From Silene noctiflora (taxonomy: Eukaryota; Streptophyta; Magnoliopsida; Caryophyllales; Caryophyllaceae), in contig VHZZ01012994.1 in assembly GCA_009801015.1 (NCBI GenBank), positions 21,966 through 45,072 of the forward strand: a stretch of DNA of 23,107 nucleotides, written 5' to 3'. Of the stretch, positions 19,301 to 23,107 are shown in pieces. Each line of letters begins with the position of its first letter. The stretch's first letter is position 1. The position numbers were made by a program, and so were the translations under genes. A model generated the notes under the pieces. The model searched no databases and had not been told where the DNA came from. It was given only the letters and a program-made list of their open reading frames with translations.

Positions 19301-21651
19301 TCCCTTTCAAAGGTCTTACACTCTTACTACAATGTCTACAAGTTTGAACTACATAGTCCCACATCTACCTTCAAATCCCACCCAAAATTTACACTTAGCG
19401 TTGATACCGTCATAAATGAAGATCAAAGTTTCTTTTTCATCCAACCTCTCACGAGAAACACACATATACTATAACAAACGACATGAATCGACCCTCAGAT
19501 TACAAACAGAACTCCTGTATTTCCAATTCCATTCCAAATGGCAAATTCACATACAACTAAGTCATTGAGAAAACAAACATGAAACTTCTTTCCCCCAGAA
19601 AGCTCGCCTATAACTATGACCATATACATTGAAGTGGAATAAAGATGTAAAAATTCACAAGCGCACATCACACCACACGATTCAAATACACTTCCCCTCA
19701 AACAATACAACACATAAAAAAAAGTCCAAAACTTTGAGCTGAAAACTAGCTAACTAATAAAAAATCCGCTCGTTTTATGAAATCATATATAGTAAGTATA
19801 TTACTCTACCTAATATATCCTTGGTATTCATTCGACACGTTTACAGTTATAACACGACAAATACACAAACTTCTCTCTACTGCAGTTGCTCTCAGTGCTC
19901 AAGGCGACATCAACGAAGAAAAAAGAAAAGAAAAGATGTGGAGGTCAATCTAAATATCCTTTAAGCGGTAGATCTTTCTGATGCAACTAAAGTGGCCATT
20001 TCCAGCTACAAGCCTACGCACTTAAATTTTGCAGCAGCAATCATATTTAGATGCCCTAAGCTCACGAGCTCTTGCAAAATAAACAGAAATTGGATAAAGT
20101 AGGTTATATAGTCAATAATATTGCCTTCCTCAGCTACCAATCTGCTTCTGATCCACCTCAAACGGTCAAACCCATACGAAATCTAATATACAGTAACTGG
20201 GAGGTGGTATTTCAGATGACGCAATGCCTAAGGACTGTAATTGAGCTGACATCTGACAAATGATGGGATTGGTCATGTCAAGGGTCTCCTACATTCCTAC
20301 CACCAGCTACGATCTTACCAAAATAATGCATATATAACATGCTCGAGAAACATGGAACAGTCCATAAAATTTACCTAAATATCTACAAGCTTGTATGAAC
20401 TAAATAGTCCCACATGACACATCTACCTTCAATCCCACCAAAAATTTTAACTTTGAAGGCATTGATACCATCATAAACGAAGACCAAAAGTTTTTTCTTC
20501 ATCCAACCTCTCACCAGAAAACAATAGACATACATCACTCTATCACATACGACATGAGTCAACCCTTAGATCACAAGACAGAACTCCTGTATTAAATTTC
20601 CATTCCAAACGATAAATTCACGTAACAACTATAAAAAGTCATTGAAAACACAAACACGAAAGTTTATCTCCCACAAAAGCTCACCTATAATTATGAACAT
20701 ATACATCAAAGTCGAATAAACAAGTAAAAATTCAAAAGTGCACATCAAGCCACACTCTTTGATCAATCCTTTCTACAATTCAAACACACTTTTTCTCAAA
20801 CACTACGACACATAAAAAAAAAGTCCGAAACTTTGAACTGAAAATTAGCTATCAAATAAGTAAAAAATCCGCTCCTCCTACAAAACCATACTCCATATAT
20901 AGGAGTATATTCCTAAACCAAATATAATCTCGGACATAAACCACAAAGGCACCTATCAGTCTCCAAAGTCGTGAACTTGTGAGATAAAATCATAACCTCA
21001 CAAAACAAATGTTCCAGTGTTAACTTCCACAATGGAGATGCTTTTCATCACCTAAACATAAACCTAAAAATCCAACCTTTTAACAAACAATTCACATGCA
21101 TTCTACCACTTAAACAACAAAACACGAAAAAAACATAATCTTTCTTAAATCAGCACTATCAAATCGACTGCATATCACCTCCTAACAATAAAGAAACATC
21201 GACGACAACAATCGTAAACAGTTAATTTTGTGTAAAACCAGTGTAATCGCAAACAACAACAAAGCAATAAACCTTTATGAAGCTGAAGCATGGGACTCTT
21301 AAACCGACAATCAGAGCGAAACCAGCCTTGCTCAAGCGTCCTTTCTACTTCTAATTGCGGTTCCTTATTCTTCTCTCTCTCCACCGTCGACGACTTATCC
21401 GCACGTGCGAGAGAGAGCTCGTCGGAAGTAGTGTCGACATTGAAAGATAAGAAATCGACGGTGGCGTCATCGGTGGCGGCTGCGGGAGTTTCCGATGAGG
21501 TTAGAGATATTTGGTTACGAAATACGACGTAGTTTTCGAATGTATCTTCACCGGAGACGGTGGTGGCTGCGGTGGTGTTATCATCGGCGGCAGCGGAAGG
21601 GGGGGGGAGTAGTGGGCTTAGGGTTTCGTAGGAATAGTTGGCGACTTCCAT
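6890..21651 (-). CDS. TRL: TRF4/5-like (PAPD5-type) non-canonical poly(A) polymerase, thirteen exons, 529 aa
   Basis: Nuclear nucleotidyltransferase that adds short A tails to aberrant or by-product RNAs, such as rRNA precursors, for exosome decay (TRAMP-like role). Exons: 21651-21273, 18320-18208, 18118-18062, 17251-17156, 14402-14332, 13338-13296, 12757-12677, 12587-12528, 12046-11996, 11602-11505, 11366-11318, 11137-11093, 7336-6890. All junctions are GT..AG and the joined frame (1,590 nt) is open. Residues 1-110 are low-complexity. The polymerase core has FGSYRTG..SSDID (GS motif, Asp181 and Asp183) and the third catalytic Asp237 in FDVSFD. GSYALLAMLIAML and NLGVLLVKFFEFY mark the PAP-associated domain; SILGTIIRPDSVLLERKGG is typical of the family. 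The C-terminus is charged with likely nuclear signals (KKRK near 486, KKR near 522). Length is as expected for plant members. No key residue is missing. Confidence 0.93.
7511..7734. repeat. Tandem duplication in intron 12, copy 1 (uninterrupted)
   Basis: Shares blocks with the stretch starting at 7760: tagcaatatgatt, attgyattgccc-type sequence, tactttgtcaa, atgtcaaatgacc, ctatactgaaaacaattcta and aaataaaagcatcaaat, then gagtagtta..aagaagac. Copies differ by small indels and substitutions. Because it lacks the transposon, it is a paralogous empty site for the element at 7982. Confidence 0.8.
7760..7981. repeat. Tandem duplication in intron 12, copy 2 (split by a transposon; resumes at 10994-11032)
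   Basis: Same unit as copy 1. The left part ends with the target duplication GATTAAAG (7974-7981). The right part resumes after the element with agtagttaagtgaaagctaaagaagac, the counterpart of the end of copy 1. Confidence 0.8.
9774..9908. mobile_element. Short inverted-repeat element nested in the hAT-like element
   Basis: The left end gtttggcatataagagtaat and the right end ..attactctcataccaaac pair as imperfect inverted repeats over about 20 bp. GTTTGG-type ends are seen in Tourist-like MITEs. No target duplication is clear, and similar motifs just outside (to ~9970) blur the ends. Confidence 0.35.
10630..10660 (+). mobile_element. Helitron-like 3' terminus
   Basis: A perfect hairpin, CCCGTGCAA-tt-TTGCACGGG (10630-10649), is followed after seven bases by CTAG (10657-10660) and then T. 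A short GC-rich hairpin about 10 nt before a CTRR end inserted next to T is the hallmark of Helitron 3' ends. I could not fix the 5' TC end upstream, so the element length is unknown. No Rep/helicase coding is seen. Confidence 0.55.
11093..11137 (-). CDS. TRL: Polymerase gene, exon 12
   Basis: Codes for APENDIGKSSYNYFQ (367-381), continuing the nucleotide-recognition region. It is followed by the 3.76-kb intron 12, enlarged by a DNA transposon. Confidence 0.92.
11318..11366 (-). CDS. TRL: Polymerase gene, exon 11
   Basis: Codes for FQQNGRPFLICIEDPQ (351-366). The IEDP motif is part of the nucleotide-recognition region. Confidence 0.9.
11505..11602 (-). CDS. TRL: Polymerase gene, exon 10
   Basis: Codes for VKFFEFYAHKLNTWDVGVSC then NGKGTFFLKSRK (318-349). 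The run of four G at the end leaves the donor ambiguous by eye; placing it at GG|gtaggt keeps the frame and gives Gly350. Confidence 0.88.
11996..12046 (-). CDS. TRL: Polymerase gene, exon 9
   Basis: Seventeen codons, SVNEGQRYPEHNLGVLL (301-317). Acceptor ..gtgcag, donor gtaagt. A MITE lies 129 bp upstream in the preceding intron. Confidence 0.9.
12175..12462. mobile_element. Tourist-like MITE in intron 8
   Basis: Terminal inverted repeats GGGCTTGCTTG (12175-12185) and CAAGCAAGCCC (12452-12462) bound a 288-bp AT-rich unit without coding. The flanking triplets are TAA and CAA, which would be one mismatch from a 3-bp target duplication of PIF/Harbinger type. It lies between exons 8 and 9 of the polymerase gene. 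Confidence 0.55.
12528..12587 (-). CDS. TRL: Polymerase gene, exon 8
   Basis: Codes for VYSGGIGSYALLAMLIAMLK (281-300). The GGIGSY turn and hydrophobic helix are a family hallmark at the start of the PAP-associated part. Confidence 0.93.
12677..12757 (-). CDS. TRL: Polymerase gene, exon 7
   Basis: Codes for residues 254-280, DVISRLPPLRPLCLILKVFL then QQRELNE, the central helices characteristic of TRF4-type enzymes. Confidence 0.92.
13296..13338 (-). CDS. TRL: Polymerase gene, exon 6
   Basis: Micro-sized exon (43 nt) coding for FDVDNGPKAAEYIK after completing Ser239. Family members read DVSF.. at this junction, which confirms the splice. Confidence 0.9.
13987..14009. repeat. Poly(A) tract of 23 in intron 5
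   Basis: Uninterrupted A run on the plus strand (U run in the polymerase pre-mRNA). The rest of intron 5 (13339-14331) shows nothing recognisable. Confidence 0.85.
14332..14402 (-). CDS. TRL: Polymerase gene, exon 5 (third catalytic Asp)
   Basis: Codes for VIGKARVPIIKFVEK..QFDV (216-238). Asp237 is the third metal-binding residue of the family (Asp in the DVSF context). Ends within the Ser239 codon. Confidence 0.92.
14989..15080. mobile_element. Short Stowaway-type MITE, 92 bp, in intron 4
   Basis: Ends CTCCCTCCATCC and GGACGGAGGGAG are typical of plant Stowaway (Tc1/mariner) MITEs. The two arms pair over about 28 bp, continuing into aatcatt-agtttacc and ggtaaacaaatgatt. Flanked by TA on the left and CA on the right, so the TA target duplication is degraded by one base. 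Almost the whole unit would fold into one hairpin. Confidence 0.75.
15430..16790. other. Retroelement-like relic stretch in intron 4
   Basis: 15430-15900 is clearly richer in GC than the surrounding intron and contains opposing short open frames with no recognisable protein. 15950-16560 has LTR-like composition, including tatttcagttttattcattc near 16495, as in plant LTR 3' parts. Inside it, taagggggtgtttggttcac (from 16058) looks like the end of a Tourist-type MITE whose partner end is missing. No paired LTRs or polymerase motifs found, so this is only a suggestion of decayed retrotransposon DNA. Confidence 0.3.
16621..16728. repeat. 66-bp-period direct repeat in intron 4
   Basis: A 42-bp block beginning atttttagtcaaatatcgct occurs at 16621-16662 and again, identical by eye, at 16687-16728. 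The spacer holds ccccttggctcaaagcttcgg. Identity suggests a recent local duplication. Confidence 0.9.
17156..17251 (-). CDS. TRL: Polymerase gene, exon 4
   Basis: Codes for residues 184-215, VVILDSNIKSPQIGLQALSR and the following helix to KKIQ. Its 5' edge, together with the acceptor, has a second degenerate copy in the preceding intron. Confidence 0.92.
17231..17320. repeat. Duplicated splice acceptor and exon edge (17231-17266 and 17283-17320)
   Basis: Two copies, 54 bp apart, of a ~37-bp block that spans the intron 3 acceptor and the first ~20 bases of exon 4. The copy at 17231-17266 contains the real acceptor. The copy at 17283-17320 lies in the intron and keeps tgcag followed by an exon-like ATTGTAATTTTGGAACTC. 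Confidence 0.85.
17321..18061. other. Remainder of intron 3
   Basis: Non-coding intron DNA of the polymerase gene. I see no repeat end, element or motif that can be supported. Confidence 0.5.
18062..18118 (-). CDS. TRL: Polymerase gene, exon 3 (catalytic GS and DxD motif)
   Basis: Nineteen codons, VEVFGSYRTGLYLPSSDID, holding the nucleotidyltransferase signature. Asp181 and Asp183 should bind the two metal ions. Donor gtatgc follows directly after the second Asp codon. Confidence 0.93.
18208..18320 (-). CDS. TRL: Polymerase gene, exon 2
   Basis: Codes for EILDFCDFLSPTPEE..VIKYIWPNCR (127-164), the helix before the catalytic motif. Acceptor ..ttcag, donor gtattt. Confidence 0.92.
18510..19825. 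repeat. Large tandem duplication in intron 1, copy A (carries a MITE)
   Basis: Collinear with 19851-20930 over its whole length. Shared blocks include gccttcct, ctaccaatctgcttctgat, aactgggaggtggtat, ggtctcctacattcct, agctacgatctta, acagaactcctgtatt, and the end taaaaaatccgctc. By eye the copies differ at many positions and by small indels. Copy A is longer because a Stowaway MITE interrupts it at 18630-18889. Confidence 0.88.
18630..18889. mobile_element. Stowaway-type MITE, 260 bp, with TA target duplication
   Basis: Perfect 26-bp terminal inverted repeats at 18630-18655 and 18864-18889, beginning CTTCCTCCGTTCCATTG. TA on both sides (18628-18629 and 18890-18891). AT-rich interior without coding. 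The equivalent position in the neighbouring duplicate copy has no insert. Confidence 0.92.
19851..20930. repeat. Large tandem duplication in intron 1, copy B (no MITE)
   Basis: Starts with taacacgacaaatacacaaac, the counterpart of taacacaacaaataaacaacc in copy A, and ends around tatataggagtatattcct. The place matching the MITE reads straight through (ctaaatatcctttaagcgg..), giving the empty site. Short frames in it are not conserved between copies, so I call it non-coding. Confidence 0.88.
20931..21272. other. 5' end of intron 1
   Basis: Non-coding intron DNA between copy B and the exon 1 donor. Nothing recognisable beyond A-rich runs. Confidence 0.5.
21273..21651 (-). CDS. TRL: Polymerase gene, exon 1 (start, variable N-terminus)
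   Basis: Codes for residues 1-126 and one base of Glu127. The first ~100 residues are Ser/Thr/Ala/Asp-rich and not conserved. The conserved part begins with EQGWFRSD..RFKSPMLQLHK, which leads into the catalytic core. ATG sits in cggcaATGG, a good plant context; no upstream ATG is visible in the 70 bases before it. Donor is gtttat. Confidence 0.9.
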
Positions 21652-21960
21652 TGCCGTCCGTTATTGGTTTTGTCTAGGTTGGTTTTTGATGTGTATTCAC
21701 TATTGAGTCAATAGACGAAGACACGGACTTGAAAGGGGCTCTACGATGTTGGGACTTTGGGTGTAAATGAGAAATGCCATTGGGTAAATTAGTCGGGTCA
21801 AATTAGAGATGATAGTGGACACGCGATTGTTGGTTTAATACGGCCTATGGCCCATTTTAACAAGACATGGTTGGCACGGTCCAACACGGTATGTTACGTT
21901 ATGGGTCGTGGCCCGTGGGTCATCCTTGGACCGGTGTTTGAGAAAGAAGACCGTCTCCAA
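21652..21960 (-). promoter_or_regulatory. Probable promoter and 5' UTR of the polymerase gene, with a Site II element
   Basis: Lies directly upstream of the ATG at 21651. GGCCCA at 21849-21854 reads TGGGCC on the minus strand about 200 bp before the start codon, a Site II (TCP-binding) element common in promoters of housekeeping and ribosome-biogenesis genes. A further GGCCCG lies near 21910. No TATA box is evident. Transcription start is not determined. Confidence 0.4.
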
Positions 21961-22295
21961 TAGAGGTAGTTTGTTTTTAAAATGCGGTAGATTAGTGGAC
22001 ATAACGAGTTTTAAAAAAAAAAAATTATGTAATGTTGGTTCATCGGTAGTAAATCAATTTAGGAGGTAGATGGGTTGTTTGGGATGGGAAAATGCACATA
22101 TTTGAAGAGACGTGAATTTAACAATAAACATTGATGTCTCCTTTTCATGGTAACGTGAAAGTAAAAATTGTTAATTGGGTTAAATACGAAGCAAATTTAG
22201 TGTAACACTCCTGAAAATTCACGAAATTGTTTTTAATTTTTTAAAATAAAATTCATTTAATGAATTTGTAAAATGAATGTTAGACAGTATATCTA

Positions 22296-22338
<43 letters not shown>

Positions 22339-22887
22339 CTACTACAACTAGGCAAATTTAACCCCCAAAAAGGAAAAAAACGGCTCAATTTCCATTCATT
22401 GTATAAAACATAACTCAACTTTTCATTGTTAACACTAATAATCCAACTTTTATACGCTTGTATAAAAATTATCCATTTTTGCCGGATGAAAAATCTCCGG
22501 CGAAAATGAATTTTAACTTTATTTGGGTTTTGACAAAAGATCTCATTTTGGAAAAAAGAAAATGCGTAACTTAAAAAATTCTATGAATAGTAGACTAATT
22601 AATTACAAAAGATAGTATTATACTTTTACACCTTTTGTGTCTATGAAAGCATTAATCTCAGTTTCATGTTTGACACTTAGGAATTGACCCGTAACTCTTG
22701 TACCCTACACAAGGACCGGCTTGAATGGAATATTCAATGTGTCTTCTCACTTAATAGAAATAGATAAAAAAAAAGGTGTTACAATAAGTAGTGTAAGATT
22801 TATTTTGTCTTAAGTTCATATATCGACGACTGGTAGTTATTTTTATAACATCTCTATACTATAAAAGTTGAAATATTTAGTGTGTTT
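21961..22887. other. Non-coding flank with decayed repeat DNA
   Basis: No coding sequence. tgtaacactcctgaaaattc at 22201 resembles the TGTAACACCCC start of some plant Ty3/Gypsy LTRs, but no partner is seen. A small GCCGGA..TCCGGC hairpin sits at 22481-22501. Otherwise AT-rich and unremarkable. Confidence 0.35.
22296..22335. repeat. (ATT)n microsatellite
   Basis: About 13 uninterrupted ATT units. Likely length-polymorphic. Confidence 0.95.
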
Positions 22888-23107
22888 TGATAGGTGCCCG
22901 AATTAGTCNTATTTCCTTACTCTTTTCTTCTTATTTTAGCCCGATTCGCGCGGATTTGCGTGCCCTTATATGCATTTTGTCCCATATTTCCCGTACTATG
23001 ACTACATGCCTCGTCTTGCAGGAATTGGCGCGAAAATCGAGGAAATAGGAGCCAAAAGGCCTGTTTCGGAACAAAGAAGGAAAGAAAAGGGAAAAATACT
23101 CTTCAGT
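22888..23107 (+). mobile_element. Possible start of an LTR retrotransposon, cut by the window end
   Basis: TGATAGGTGCCCG at 22888 opens a stretch with a different, GC-richer composition than the flank, including cccgattcgcgcggatttgc and caggaattggcgcgaaaatc. A TG start and this composition suggest an LTR, but no matching end or primer-binding site is inside the window. Base 22909 is an N. Confidence 0.35.

Noticed and set aside
21861..21935. ggcacggtccaacacgg-type motifs as transposon subterminal repeats
   Set aside because: No inverted ends or target duplication could be found around them; they lie in the likely promoter region.
22296..22335. Repeat array reminiscent of regularly spaced repeats
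   Set aside because: Simple ATT microsatellite with no spacers; CRISPR is not expected in plant nuclear DNA.

Overview
This is nuclear DNA from a flowering plant, most likely a eudicot. It is AT-rich, carries two intron-containing genes with GT..AG junctions, and holds many small plant-type transposons (Stowaway and Tourist-like MITEs, tRNA-derived SINEs, a hAT-like element, a Helitron end, LTR-retroelement traces). Two unresolved bases (N at 4887 and 22909) point to a draft assembly. I cannot name the species. All gene structures below come from reading splice junctions by eye and checking that the frame stays open.

Both genes lie on the minus strand, so transcription runs right to left. 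(1) 4582 down to 431: a four-exon WEB1-type gene (WEAK CHLOROPLAST MOVEMENT UNDER BLUE LIGHT 1, coiled-coil family), giving an 807-residue product. (2) 21651 down to 6890: a thirteen-exon gene for a TRF4/5-type (PAPD5-like) non-canonical poly(A) polymerase, the Arabidopsis TRL family, giving a 529-residue product with the full catalytic Asp triad. About 2.3 kb of repeat-rich DNA separates them. I see no evidence that they act in one pathway: one belongs to chloroplast photorelocation in the cytosol, the other to nuclear RNA surveillance and rRNA processing.

The polymerase gene is spread over 14.8 kb because its introns 1, 4 and 12 are large. Intron 12 holds a 3,004-bp hAT-like element (7982-10985) with an 8-bp target duplication; it sits inside one copy of a local tandem duplication, and the other copy supplies the empty site. 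Intron 1 holds a ~1.05-kb tandem duplication in which only one copy carries a 260-bp Stowaway MITE. Intron 3 holds a partial duplicate of the next exon's 3' splice site, with an in-frame stop behind it. Intron 4 holds a short Stowaway MITE, a retroelement-like stretch and a 66-bp-period duplication. Intron 8 holds a Tourist-like MITE.

The right edge (21652-23107) has the polymerase promoter with a Site II element, an (ATT)n microsatellite and what looks like the start of an LTR element cut by the window. I found no RNA gene, no CRISPR array and no sign of a new molecular system. The interest lies in repeat-driven remodelling of introns and in the decoy splice site.
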